DNA from: Photobacterium rosenbergii
Lineage (GTDB): Bacteria > Pseudomonadota > Gammaproteobacteria > Enterobacterales > Vibrionaceae
Direction: 5' to 3'
Length of the DNA stretch: 45,794 nt
NCBI RefSeq assembly: GCF_003026455.1
Contig: NZ_PYMB01000030.1
Coordinates: 1-45,794, forward strand
The translations under genes were made by a program, and so were the position numbers. Numbering within the stretch: the first letter of the stretch is position 1; the number at the start of each line of letters is the position of its first letter. Shown here in pieces: positions 31,826 through 39,963 of the stretch. The notes under the pieces are model-generated. The model made no database searches and was not told where the DNA came from. It was given only the letters and a program-made list of their open reading frames with translations.

Positions 31826-31889
31826 AGAATATTGAATAGATCAATATTCTAATGGGCGATGGGCGATGGGCGATGGGGATAAAACCCCA
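31826..31889. repeat. Inverted repeat plus GGGCGAT heptamer array
   Basis: A perfect 10-bp inverted repeat, AGAATATTGA (31826-31835) and TCAATATTCT (31841-31850), loop ATAGA. Four bases later come three perfect copies of GGGCGAT (31854-31874), then a small TGGGG/CCCCA hairpin (31874-31878, 31885-31889). It fills the cutC upstream region. This is the second 7-bp tandem array of the window, with a different unit from that at 259-321. Confidence 0.85.
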
Positions 31890-31893
31890 GATA

Positions 31894-31920
31894 TAAAAAG
31901 GGCCCGGTGTATCCGGGCCT
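31894..31920 (-). terminator. Rho-independent terminator of the peroxiredoxin gene
   Basis: GGCCCGG (31901-31907) pairs with CCGGGCC (31913-31919), loop of 5 nt; on the minus strand CTTTTTAT follows. It ends the peroxiredoxin transcript about 84 nt past its stop. Confidence 0.88.
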
Positions 31921-32003
31921 CATTATTTTGTCTTTGGCTGACAATTGGCTTTACGCTTTTGCGTTTTTACCTTCACACCGTTGAGCGTGGTGTGATTGCT
32001 AAA

Positions 32004-32612
32004 TTACTTAGCTAGGTCTGCAGTGTGCTCAGATAGGTAGTCAGCAACACCTTTTGGAGATGCGTCCATACCTGCTTTACCTTCTTCCCACTGCGCTGGG
32101 CAAACTTCACCGTTCTTCTGGTGGAAGTTTAGAGCATCAACCATACGTAGCATTTCGTCGATGTTACGGCCTAGTGGTAGGTCGTTAACTACCTGGTGGC
32201 GAACAACGCCTTCTTCGTCGATTAGGAAAGAACCACGGAAAGCAACGCCTGCTTCTGGGTGCTCAACGTCGTAAGCTTTACAGATTTCGTGCTTAACGTC
32301 AGCGATTAGTGGGTACTTAACCTGACCGATACCGCCGTTCTCAACAGCAGTGTTACGCCATGCGTTGTGAGAGAACTGAGAGTCGATAGAAACACCGATT
32401 ACTTCTACGCCTTTCGCTTGGAAGTCTTCGAAACGCTTGTCGAAAGCGATTAGCTCAGAAGGACATACGAAAGTGAAGTCAAGTGGGTAGAAGAATACTA
32501 CTGCTTTCTTACCTTTAGTGAATTCTGCAAAGTTGAAGTTATCAACGATTTCGCCGTTACCTAGAACAGCTGCAGCAGTAAAATCTGGTGCTTGACGACC
32601 TACTAGTACCAT
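32004..32612 (-). CDS. Typical 2-Cys peroxiredoxin (AhpC/TSA family)
   Basis: 202 residues. It reduces hydrogen and organic peroxides in the cytoplasm. Peroxidatic C50 lies in FYPLDFTFVCPSE and resolving C171 in NGEVCPAQW; the GGIG motif (93-96) of oxidation-sensitive types is present, though a C-terminal YF motif is not seen. AGGAG precedes the ATG. It is divergent from oxyR across 130 bp, strongly suggesting OxyR control. Codon use looks biased toward favoured codons (GGT, CGT, CTA-type patterns), fitting high expression. It may carry the name prxA or ahpC in relatives. Confidence 0.95.
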   Translation of the reverse strand: MVLVGRQAPDFTAAAVLGNGEIVDNFNFAEFTKGKKAVVFFYPLDFTFVCPSELIAFDKRFEDFQAKGVEVIGVSIDSQFSHNAWRNTAVENGGIGQVKYPLIADVKHEICKAYDVEHPEAGVAFRGSFLIDEEGVVRHQVVNDLPLGRNIDEMLRMVDALNFHQKNGEVCPAQWEEGKAGMDASPKGVADYLSEHTADLAK

Positions 32613-32678
32613 GTTGGTGCTCCTAAATATTGTGTTTGTCGCCTACCTTTCCGGTCGGCTCTCTGTTGGACGAGACAA

Positions 32679-32684
32679 ACTATA
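32679..32684 (-). promoter_or_regulatory. Candidate -10 of the peroxiredoxin promoter
   Basis: TATAGT on the minus strand, about 67 nt upstream of the peroxiredoxin ATG, with only TTTTTT 17 bp further up as a -35. A weak -35 is usual for OxyR-activated promoters. I did not find a convincing four-part OxyR site in the 32613-32742 spacer. Confidence 0.35.
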
Positions 32685-32742
32685 ACGAAACTGGTAAATT
32701 CAAAAAAGCGGAATAAATAGATTGATGTAATCGAAAATTACG

Positions 32743-33639
32743 ATGAACAAGTTTCCTTCTCTAAAACAGTTGCACTATTTAGTTACTTTATTTGAAACCC
32801 GTCATTTTGGCGAAGCCGCCAAGCGCTGCTTTGTCAGTCAGTCGACATTGAGTTCCGGGGTACAGAACCTTGAAGAACTGATTGGCTGCCAACTTATCGA
32901 AAGAGATAACAAATCCCTCGTTTTCACTTCAACAGGCGAAGATGTTGTCGCACGTAGCCGCGAGTTACTGGCGAGAAGCCAAGATCTGATGGAGCTGTCC
33001 AATTGTACCGGGGATGGCATGGAAGGCCAGTTAAGGGTGGGGTGTATACCGACCATTGCGCCATTCTTGTTGTGTGATCTGGTTCAGGAAGTGAACCGCC
33101 TTCATCCAAACCTTAATCTACTGTTGCGCGAAGATACGACCACCAACCTGTTGGCTGCATTGCGTAATGGCGAGATGGATGTCCTGATCTTGGCATTGCC
33201 GGTAGAGATTAATGGTATGCACAGCCGGGTTGTGGGGCGGGATGCATTCAAGATGGTTATCAGCCGTAACCAGGCCGAGCAAGTCACTACGCCCTTACGT
33301 TATGCCGATCTGCCTGATGAATCGGTGTTCTTACTGGAAAAAGAGCACTGCCTTACCGATCATGCGGTGTCAGCCTGTAAGCTAACGACCAAAGAGAAGA
33401 TTAACCCGTTTACTGCTACGAGCCTCCATACCCTGGTACAGATGGTGGCTAATGGTTTGGGGACAACCTTCATCCCGCAAATGGCGATTGACCACGGCTT
33501 GCTGCACAACCAAAACCTCGTGGTGGTTGATCCGCCAGGTCAGGAGGCATACCGTAAAATTGGCCTTGTCTGGCGCCCAACCTCCAGCCGTACCCGTACT
33601 TTCGAGCGTCTTGCCGATATTGTTGAAGAGCTACTGTAA
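32743..33639 (+). CDS. oxyR: Hydrogen peroxide sensor and LysR-type regulator OxyR
   Basis: 298 residues. Helix-turn-helix near residues 20-40 (FGEAAKRCFVSQSTLSSGVQNL). The redox pair is visible as C203 and C212 in EHCLTDHAVSAC, matching C199 and C208 of E. coli, which form a disulfide on peroxide exposure. RATSLETL-like ATSLHTLVQMVANGLG follows. It activates peroxide-defence genes, here most obviously the divergent peroxiredoxin. It differs clearly from the two LysR paralogues at 25.9 and 29.1 kb. A terminator follows. Confidence 0.93.
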   Translation: MNKFPSLKQLHYLVTLFETRHFGEAAKRCFVSQSTLSSGVQNLEELIGCQLIERDNKSLVFTSTGEDVVARSRELLARSQDLMELSNCTGDGMEGQLRVGCIPTIAPFLLCDLVQEVNRLHPNLNLLLREDTTTNLLAALRNGEMDVLILALPVEINGMHSRVVGRDAFKMVISRNQAEQVTTPLRYADLPDESVFLLEKEHCLTDHAVSACKLTTKEKINPFTATSLHTLVQMVANGLGTTFIPQMAIDHGLLHNQNLVVVDPPGQEAYRKIGLVWRPTSSRTRTFERLADIVEELL

Positions 33640-33666
33640 GCACTTCATTCTGCCAATTTTTCTTTT

Positions 33667-33693
33667 GTAGCCGCTTATTTAGCGGCTACTTTG
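33667..33693 (+). terminator. Rho-independent terminator of oxyR
   Basis: GTAGCCGCT (33667-33675), loop TATTT, AGCGGCTAC (33681-33689), then TTTGCTTTATTT. It lies 27 nt past the oxyR stop. Confidence 0.88.
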
Positions 33694-34306
33694 CTTTATT
33701 TCCCTTACGTAAATTAAGTGCTGAGGAAAAACCGCCTATCTCAGCATAATGTTCTGTATGCTCACCCCTTTCTGGTATATCGCAATTACCTAGTCGAAAG
33801 AAACTGGCTTCAATTTGTAGGTTTATTATGTTTCGCATTAAAAATAAATGAAACCGGTTGATTAAGGGTCTATGCTTTTTGTGTATAAAAAATGACCAAT
33901 ACGGTAACTCTAATGTTTGTTTTTTAAGCGTATTACTGCTTCTAAAAAATAACCTTTCTGTTTGAAACGCAGATCAGGACAAGTGTTTGAATTTGAATTT
34001 TCTGTAATTTAATTACGTAAGTAGTTACGAAATGGCGGGAAAAAAGTTATTGGCAATAAAACCGAGTTTTTACCTGAAATTTGTTTCAATTTAGTGTTTT
34101 GAGTTATTGCTCTACTTTTTATAACTTATTGTTTTTTATCGCTTTGGTTGTGGTGTTCACTCCTCGGTTAAATTGCTTGCCCTTGCAATTGGGCGTATGT
34201 TGCGGCAACGTAAATAGGGCGTTAAGGCCAAGTTTGTTTTGAGTGAAGATAAAAGTGGACTTGGTTAGGGTGGTGATTAAGTTACATTCGTAAGGGAGCG
34301 TTAAAA
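33694..34306 (+). promoter_or_regulatory. Long AT-rich region upstream of aceB
   Basis: About 610 bp without a convincing gene. It holds a TGCTGAG/CTCAGCA hairpin (33719-33746) and overlapping alternative pairings AATTGC/GCAATT (34171-34190) and GCCC/GGGC (34179-34194). A 20-codon ORF (34032-34094, MAGKKLLAIKPSFYLKFVSI) has no good ribosome site and is probably chance. The aceBA promoter and its regulators' sites must be here; GGGAG at 34292-34297 is the aceB ribosome site. I could not assign a -10/-35 pair with confidence. Confidence 0.5.
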
Positions 34307-35917
34307 ATGGAAAACGACATGTCTACTAACCATGAAGTGAAGCTTTCACTACAAACGCCGCTAACGGCAGAGCAAGCAGATATCCTAAATGATGAGGCTT
34401 TGGCTTTCTTGGAGCGCCTAGTGCAGCGTTTTGCCGGACGTGTCCCTGAGCTTCTTGCTACCCGGGAGCACCGTCAACTTGCTATAGATGCAGGCAGCCT
34501 GCCTGATTTCCTACCTGACACTGCTGAAATTCGAAACAGCGAATGGAAGGTCCAGAATATCCCGCAAGACTTGCAAGATCGCCGGGTGGAAATTACTGGC
34601 CCGGTAGATCGCAAGATGGTGATCAACGCGCTCAATGCCGATGTAAAAGTCTTTATGGCTGACTTCGAAGATTCTTTTGCGCCGGCATGGGGAGAAGTGC
34701 TGGCCGGCCAGCAGAACCTGAAAGATGCGGTCAACGGTACGATTTCCTATACCAATCCTGTATCTGGCAAGCATTACCAACTCAATGAAGATCCCGCAGT
34801 ATTGATCTGTAGGGTGCGCGGCCTGCACTTACCGGAAAAGCATTTGCTTTGGCAGGGTGAGCCGATTCCTGGCTGCTTGCTTGATTTTGCTCTCTACTTT
34901 TATCACAACCACAAGGCACTGCTTGAAAAAGGTAGTGGCCCTTACTTTTATATCCCTAAACTACAGGCTTATCAGGAAGCAGCGTGGTGGAGTGAGGTAT
35001 TCAGTTTTACCGAAGACACGTTCGAACTGCCGAGAGGTACCATCAAAGCCACAGTACTGATTGAAACGTTGCCAGCAGTATTTGAGATGGAAGAGATCCT
35101 CTACAGCCTCAAAGAACATATCGTTGGCCTTAACTGTGGTCGATGGGATTACATCTTCAGCTACATCAAGACACTGAGGAACCATCCAGATCGTATCCTG
35201 CCGGATCGACAAGTAGTGACAATGGAAAAACCTTTCCTCAACGCCTATTCACGCCTGTTGGTGAAAACTTGTCACCGCCGAGGTGCCTTTGCAATGGGCG
35301 GGATGGCAGCCTTCATACCGTCGAAAGATCCAGAGCGGAATGAATGGGTGCTCAACAAAATCCAAACCGATAAGTCCTTAGAGGCCAACAATGGTCATGA
35401 CGGCACTTGGGTTGCCCACCCAGGGCTGGCCAGTACAGCCAAAGCCGTCTTTAACGAAGTGCTTGGTGAGCGAAAGAACCAGCTTGATATTTCACGCAGT
35501 GACGACGCACCCATTACCGCCGACATGCTGCTTGAGCCTTGTGAAGGGGACAGGACCGAAGAGGGGATGCGCCACAATATCCGCGTAGCGGTACAGTATA
35601 TCGAAGCATGGATCTCCGGTAACGGCTGCGTGCCAATCTACGGCTTGATGGAAGATGCAGCAACGGCAGAAATTTCACGTGCATCTATCTGGCAGTGGAT
35701 CAAACACGGTAAGACACTGAGCAATGGCGATGTGGTAACCAAAGCCTTGTTCGAGCAGATGCTTAAAGAGGAAATGGAGGTGCTAGAGCAAGAGCTTGGC
35801 AGTGAGCACTTCCAGCAGGGTAGGTATAACGAGGCCGCAGTGCTGATGTCACAATTGACCACCAGTGATGAGTTGGTCAACTTCTTGACACTGCCGGGCT
35901 ACGAGTATCTGCCTTAA
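34307..35917 (+). CDS. aceB: Malate synthase A
   Basis: 536 residues (E. coli AceB 533), very similar over the whole length. It condenses glyoxylate and acetyl-CoA to malate, the second step of the glyoxylate shunt, in the cytoplasm. Family segments: DRRVEITGPVDRKMVINALN, VFMADFEDS, CRVRGLHLPEKH, GLNCGRWDYIFSYIKT, and AFAMGGMAAFIPSKD. GGGAG lies 9 nt before ATG 34307; ATG 34319 is a less likely start. It is 156 bp upstream of aceA in the classic acetate-use order. Confidence 0.97.
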   Translation: MENDMSTNHEVKLSLQTPLTAEQADILNDEALAFLERLVQRFAGRVPELLATREHRQLAIDAGSLPDFLPDTAEIRNSEWKVQNIPQDLQDRRVEITGPVDRKMVINALNADVKVFMADFEDSFAPAWGEVLAGQQNLKDAVNGTISYTNPVSGKHYQLNEDPAVLICRVRGLHLPEKHLLWQGEPIPGCLLDFALYFYHNHKALLEKGSGPYFYIPKLQAYQEAAWWSEVFSFTEDTFELPRGTIKATVLIETLPAVFEMEEILYSLKEHIVGLNCGRWDYIFSYIKTLRNHPDRILPDRQVVTMEKPFLNAYSRLLVKTCHRRGAFAMGGMAAFIPSKDPERNEWVLNKIQTDKSLEANNGHDGTWVAHPGLASTAKAVFNEVLGERKNQLDISRSDDAPITADMLLEPCEGDRTEEGMRHNIRVAVQYIEAWISGNGCVPIYGLMEDAATAEISRASIWQWIKHGKTLSNGDVVTKALFEQMLKEEMEVLEQELGSEHFQQGRYNEAAVLMSQLTTSDELVNFLTLPGYEYLP

Positions 35918-35975
35918 GCACTAAGTCGGAAAATCAATAGAATTAGTAACACCAACAAAGCCAATAACGAGAAAG

Positions 35976-36002
35976 GGCCCGGATGCTTAAGCCTATCGGG
36001 CC
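35976..36002 (+). repeat. Intercistronic hairpin between aceB and aceA
   Basis: GGCCCG (35976-35981) pairs with CGGGCC (35997-36002); the 15-nt loop itself contains the palindrome GCTTAAGC. GATATAAAAG follows, not a T-run, so this is probably an mRNA processing or stabilising stem that sets aceB/aceA ratios. Confidence 0.55.
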
Positions 36003-36073
36003 GATATAAAAGTCAGTTTACCAATAACAAAATGTGATGCGGATTATCGCCAAATGAAACGAGGGACATCATT

Positions 36074-37381
36074 ATGACATTGACTCGCCAGCAACAAATC
36101 GAAGCATTGGAAAAGGATTGGGCGGAAAACCCACGTTGGAAGCATGTAAAGCGTACCTATACCGCAGAAGAGGTCATTAACCTACGCGGCTCGTTTGCCC
36201 CGGCAAATACTATCGCCCAGCGAGGAGCCGATAAGCTGTGGGATTTGGTCAAAGGCAGTGCCAAAAAAGGCTACGTCAACTGTTTGGGCGCACTGACTGG
36301 CGGCCAGGCGGTACAGCAAGCCAAAGCGGGTATTGAAGCCATTTATCTTTCGGGTTGGCAGGTTGCCGCTGATAACAATACAGCCTCGAGCATGTATCCA
36401 GACCAGTCACTTTACCCAGTAGATTCAGTACCTGCTGTGGTTAAACGTATCAATAACTCGTTCCGCCGTGCTGACCAAATCCAGTGGTCAACCGGCAGCT
36501 CTCCGGAAGAAGGTATTGATTACTTCCTGCCAATCGTTGCCGATGCGGAAGCAGGTTTTGGTGGGGTGCTGAATGCCTATGAGCTGATGCGCAATATGAT
36601 TGATGCCGGTGCAGCAGGTGTACACTTCGAAGATCAGCTTGCGTCGGTCAAGAAGTGTGGCCACATGGGCGGTAAAGTGTTGGTGCCTACCCAAGAAGCG
36701 GTGCAGAAGCTGGTAGCGGCTCGCCTGGCGGCGGATGTGGCAGGCACGACGACCTTGGTGATCGCCCGTACCGATGCCAACGCGGCGGATCTACTGACTT
36801 CAGACTGCGACCCATACGATAAAGACTTCATTATCGGTGACCGTACTCAGGAAGGTTTCTACCGCGTGCGTGCCGGTATTGACCAGGCAATCGCCCGTGG
36901 CCTTGCTTATGCACCATACGCTGATTTGATTTGGTGTGAAACCGCAACACCATGTTTGGAAGAGGCACGTAAGTTCGCAGAAGCCATTCATGCCCAGTAC
37001 CCGGATCAGCTGTTGGCCTACAACTGCTCGCCGTCTTTCAACTGGGAGAAGAATCTGGATGCCGAAACCATTGCCAAGTTCCAGCAAGAACTGTCGGATA
37101 TGGGCTATAAGTACCAGTTCATTACCCTAGCAGGTATCCATAACATGTGGTTCAACATGTTCGAGCTGGCTCACTCTTATGCTCAGGGTGAGGGCATGCG
37201 TCATTATGTTGAGAAAGTTCAGCGTCCAGAGTTTGAAGCTGCCGAGAAGGGCTATACCTTTGTGGCTCACCAGCAGGAAGTGGGTACCGGTTACTTCGAC
37301 AAGATGACCAATACTATCCAAGGGGGCAACTCGTCGGTCACAGCACTGACAGGGTCGACCGAGGAAGATCAGTTCAAATAA
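36074..37381 (+). CDS. aceA: Isocitrate lyase
   Basis: 435 residues (E. coli 434). It splits isocitrate into glyoxylate and succinate, the entry step of the glyoxylate shunt. The catalytic signature KKCGHMGGK contains C195, the same position as in E. coli; NWEKNLD and the SPSFNW segment close the active site. GAGGG lies upstream of the ATG. It follows aceB and is ended by a strong terminator; no aceK-like gene follows, so isocitrate dehydrogenase kinase, if present, is elsewhere. Confidence 0.97.
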   Translation: MTLTRQQQIEALEKDWAENPRWKHVKRTYTAEEVINLRGSFAPANTIAQRGADKLWDLVKGSAKKGYVNCLGALTGGQAVQQAKAGIEAIYLSGWQVAADNNTASSMYPDQSLYPVDSVPAVVKRINNSFRRADQIQWSTGSSPEEGIDYFLPIVADAEAGFGGVLNAYELMRNMIDAGAAGVHFEDQLASVKKCGHMGGKVLVPTQEAVQKLVAARLAADVAGTTTLVIARTDANAADLLTSDCDPYDKDFIIGDRTQEGFYRVRAGIDQAIARGLAYAPYADLIWCETATPCLEEARKFAEAIHAQYPDQLLAYNCSPSFNWEKNLDAETIAKFQQELSDMGYKYQFITLAGIHNMWFNMFELAHSYAQGEGMRHYVEKVQRPEFEAAEKGYTFVAHQQEVGTGYFDKMTNTIQGGNSSVTALTGSTEEDQFK

Positions 37382-37430
37382 CCCATAAACCCAAACCTCC
37401 TAGTAATTGTTATAACCTATTTTGATTTTT

Positions 37431-37457
37431 GAGCGCCTAATCGGGCGCTCTTTTTTT
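37431..37457 (+). terminator. Rho-independent terminator of aceA
   Basis: GAGCGCC (37431-37437) pairs with GGCGCTC (37444-37450), followed by seven T. It is between the convergent aceA and acpH. Confidence 0.92.
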
Positions 37458-37475
37458 ATCTGCGTTTGTGGGGTT

Positions 37476-38060
37476 TTACGGGTTAGGCTGATAGCTTTTT
37501 GCGGCTGTTTCGACTTGCGGGTAAATCAGGAAAAATTGTTGTTCAAGTTGGTCGTAGTTAGCCATCAGGACAGCGGGGGTTAGGGCGAGCTGGTGGAGCC
37601 TCGGCCGGCGACTGGCCATTCGAACCAGAGCCGTCTCCAATGTTTCGGGATATTGGTATTGCAACAACCAGTTTTGCTGCCACATCCGGTTCATCATCAG
37701 TAGGTAGGCTTCAGGCATGTTGTGCTGATATGGCTCAACCTCGGTGCGAGCAGTGTTGACAAAATCATTCAGCGAATGGGGGTGAAAATGCTGCCAGTGG
37801 CGGGCGAGGAAGTGATCCCAGACCATATCGAGGGCAATACCACTGACTCTTCGGGTATCCGCCCCGAATAATTGCCTGCACTGCCTAACTTCCGGCATGG
37901 CATCAATATAACTGTCGACGAAGCGGTGGAGCTTGATCCCATCTGCGATGTCTTTATCGAACTGCCGGTAGGGATCGCCCCTAACGAAATCGGCAACAAG
38001 GTTGCCTGCTAGGTGGCTGTTGCATTGCTGGGCGAGATGGAGGTGGGCCAGAAAGTTCAT
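37476..38060 (-). CDS. acpH: Acyl carrier protein phosphodiesterase AcpH
   Basis: 194 residues (E. coli AcpH 193). An HD-like hydrolase that removes the 4'-phosphopantetheine group from acyl carrier protein. N-terminal MNFLAHLHLA, then LAGNLVADFVRGD, GIKLHRFVDSYID and GIALDMVWDHFLARHW give the metal-binding His/Asp set. In E. coli acpH lies next to queA; here a CBS gene and a protease gene stand between them. It lacks a clear ribosome site and follows the CBS gene by 48 nt on the same strand. Confidence 0.93.
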   Translation of the reverse strand: MNFLAHLHLAQQCNSHLAGNLVADFVRGDPYRQFDKDIADGIKLHRFVDSYIDAMPEVRQCRQLFGADTRRVSGIALDMVWDHFLARHWQHFHPHSLNDFVNTARTEVEPYQHNMPEAYLLMMNRMWQQNWLLQYQYPETLETALVRMASRRPRLHQLALTPAVLMANYDQLEQQFFLIYPQVETAAKSYQPNP

Positions 38061-38108
38061 GCGTTAACATAGTCTGCTGTGCTTTCTGGCGCAGGCTTGA
38101 AGTAAATT

Positions 38109-38567
38109 TCAGTAAGCTGATTGAGCATCGTTTTCAAGCGGTTCGACCTCTTCTTGTAACTCTAATAAATTAATAGCGATAGAAACGAAATCCGTATCGG
38201 TGATGATACCCACTAATTTATTGTGGTCGACAATAGGCAAACAGCCAATCTGATGTTTTTGCATATACAGTGCCGCTTCTTTGAGCCCTGCTGTCGGATC
38301 AACACTCATTAAGTTGCGGTGCATGGTTTGCTCGAGGGGAATATCCAAAGCGGAGATAAAAGTGCTCTTGGAGATCTGCTCAAGGCTTGATTCTTGGGCT
38401 GACAGGATATCCCGTTGGCTGACGAGGCCAACCAAATGGTTGTCTTTGTCGGTGATAGGGACGTGGTGAATATGATGCTTGGCCATGAGTCGTTTGGCAT
38501 CAGCCAACGTATGGGATGCGGTCAAGGTATGGGGGTGGGGCGTCATCATATCGGCAACGGTAAACAT
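38109..38567 (-). CDS. Two-CBS-domain protein
   Basis: 152 residues made of a tandem CBS pair (Bateman module): the first about residues 4-58 (MTPHPHTLTASHTLADAKRLMAKHHIHHVPI), the second about 78-135 (MSVDPTAGLKEAALYMQKHQIGCLPIV). Such stand-alone modules bind adenine nucleotides and act as energy or ligand sensors on partner proteins. It has a strong GGAGG site. The partner is unknown; acpH downstream is the only same-strand neighbour. Confidence 0.88.
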   Translation of the reverse strand: MFTVADMMTPHPHTLTASHTLADAKRLMAKHHIHHVPITDKDNHLVGLVSQRDILSAQESSLEQISKSTFISALDIPLEQTMHRNLMSVDPTAGLKEAALYMQKHQIGCLPIVDHNKLVGIITDTDFVSIAINLLELQEEVEPLENDAQSAY

Positions 38568-38719
38568 AAAGCCTCCTCAATAACGGTGAGTTATTTGTTG
38601 TTATTGCCCATTAATCCGGGCTTCTCAGTGTATTTTTTCTGCTTCTTATATGAATGTAGCCAATCTTAACTGCACGACCTATGACGCCAGTCAAAGAACG
38701 TGTAAGTTATTTGACTGTG

Positions 38720-38741
38720 TCTCATATGTTTCTCATAAGTT
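38720..38741. promoter_or_regulatory. 11-bp tandem repeat upstream of the protease gene
   Basis: TCTCATATGTT (38720-38730) is followed at once by TCTCATAAGTT (38731-38741), one mismatch in 11. This head-to-tail 11-bp layout is how OmpR/PhoB-class regulators bind. TATACT (38760-38765) downstream is a possible -10. The binder is unknown. Confidence 0.4.
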
Positions 38742-38796
38742 AAATTTAAGAATGTGTCGTATACTCATTGAAATGATGCTGTAGAGGAATGAGTCA

Positions 38797-39888
38797 ATGC
38801 GTAAGCTGCTGTTTATTTTGCTGTCTTGGGCGATGTGGTTACCATTCTATGCTCATAGTGATGACCCCGTTCCCCAACCCAAAATTATTGGTGGTATTGA
38901 ATCTGGGACCAATGAAATACCTTGGCAGGCTTACCTTAATATGACATTTGTTGAGGGCTCCCAGGACAGGACTTTCATTTGTGGCGGGGTGGTCATCAGT
39001 GAAGATGTAGTTTTGACAGCAGCCCACTGTATGCGTAATGGTTCTGAAACTGTCAGACCCGAAAATGTGCAGGTATGGGCAGGCATCACCAGTATTTTCA
39101 GTGCGGGCTCACTCAACTCTGTGGCAGTAAGTGAAATTGTACTTCACCCTAATTACAACTCATCCCGGTTTGCCAACGATATAGCCATTCTCAAATTATC
39201 CAGTACGCTTCCTGATGGTGCGCTTCCAATTCGCCTTGCTACTGCAGGTGAGCAGCAACGCGCCGATGAAGCCTTCGCTAATGGTTGGGTAACAGACGGC
39301 GAGCGACAGCCTAACTTATTAGTATCAGGCTGGGGCAGTACCGATGCTAATGATTCCAGTTCTGGGGCGACCCGGTTGCAGCAGACATTGTTATCAGGCG
39401 TACCGGACAATATCTGCGACTCTATGTGGGGAAGCAATATCAACAGCAGCGATTACGCTATCTATTTATGCGCAGGCTCGGTGTCGCCGACTTTAGGCCG
39501 AGACAGCTGCTTTGGTGATTCGGGTGGCCCATTGGTTTGGCAGGATCCTTTACGGGCATCGGACAGTGACTTTGGTTTGCGTCTGGTTGGCTTAGTCAGC
39601 TTCGGGGAAGGGTGTGCAGGGCGGTTGCCAGGTGTTTACTCGGAAGTTGCCAGCCAAATTGGCTGGATAGAAGGGCAGATAGGCCCGGCGTTTCTGTCCC
39701 AGGCTACATCAGAGTTTTCGGTCGATCCTTTCCTTGCTAACTACGATGGGGTGGGTGCTGCGGTAGAGGGAGGCCAGTCTGTCGCGGGTGGTGGTGGCAA
39801 CAGTGGCAGCAGCGGAGGCAGTATAGGAATAGCCGGTATGCTTATGCTAACAATGGTGATGTGGGTCCGTCGCCGGGGCATGGCCTAG
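38797..39888 (+). CDS. Trypsin-like serine protease with GlyGly-CTERM anchor
   Basis: 363 residues. A signal peptide (about 20 residues) and short propeptide end at K29, before the activated N terminus IIGG. The catalytic triad is H77 (TAAHC), D128 (NDIAIL) and S242 (GDSGGP). D236, six before the serine, predicts cutting after Arg or Lys. The C terminus has a Gly/Ser-rich linker, a hydrophobic stretch (IGIAGMLMLTMVMWV) and RRR: the GlyGly-CTERM signal processed by rhombosortase, as in the Vibrio Ves proteases exported by type II secretion. AGAGGAA precedes the ATG. Substrate unknown. Confidence 0.93.
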   Translation: MRKLLFILLSWAMWLPFYAHSDDPVPQPKIIGGIESGTNEIPWQAYLNMTFVEGSQDRTFICGGVVISEDVVLTAAHCMRNGSETVRPENVQVWAGITSIFSAGSLNSVAVSEIVLHPNYNSSRFANDIAILKLSSTLPDGALPIRLATAGEQQRADEAFANGWVTDGERQPNLLVSGWGSTDANDSSSGATRLQQTLLSGVPDNICDSMWGSNINSSDYAIYLCAGSVSPTLGRDSCFGDSGGPLVWQDPLRASDSDFGLRLVGLVSFGEGCAGRLPGVYSEVASQIGWIEGQIGPAFLSQATSEFSVDPFLANYDGVGAAVEGGQSVAGGGGNSGSSGGSIGIAGMLMLTMVMWVRRRGMA

Positions 39889-39905
39889 CAGCGGGTGATC
39901 TTTGC

Positions 39906-39933
39906 TTGATATTGCAGTGAGGCGGCATATACT
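39906..39933 (+). promoter_or_regulatory. Sigma-70 promoter of queA
   Basis: TTGATA (39906-39911), a 16-bp spacer, and TATACT (39928-39933), about 30 bp before the queA start. A weak AGGCGGC/GCTGCCT stem (39920-39941) overlaps it. Confidence 0.55.
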
Positions 39934-39963
39934 AGCTGCCTGCTGTAATTTAGGGCCCTAATG

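Noticed and set aside
32613..32742. OxyR operator in the peroxiredoxin-oxyR spacer
   Set aside because: Only loose ATAG/CTAT fragments were found; the four-part spacing of the consensus is not met.
34032..34094. 20-codon ORF upstream of aceB
   Set aside because: It has no ribosome site and lies in an AT-rich region where short frames are frequent.
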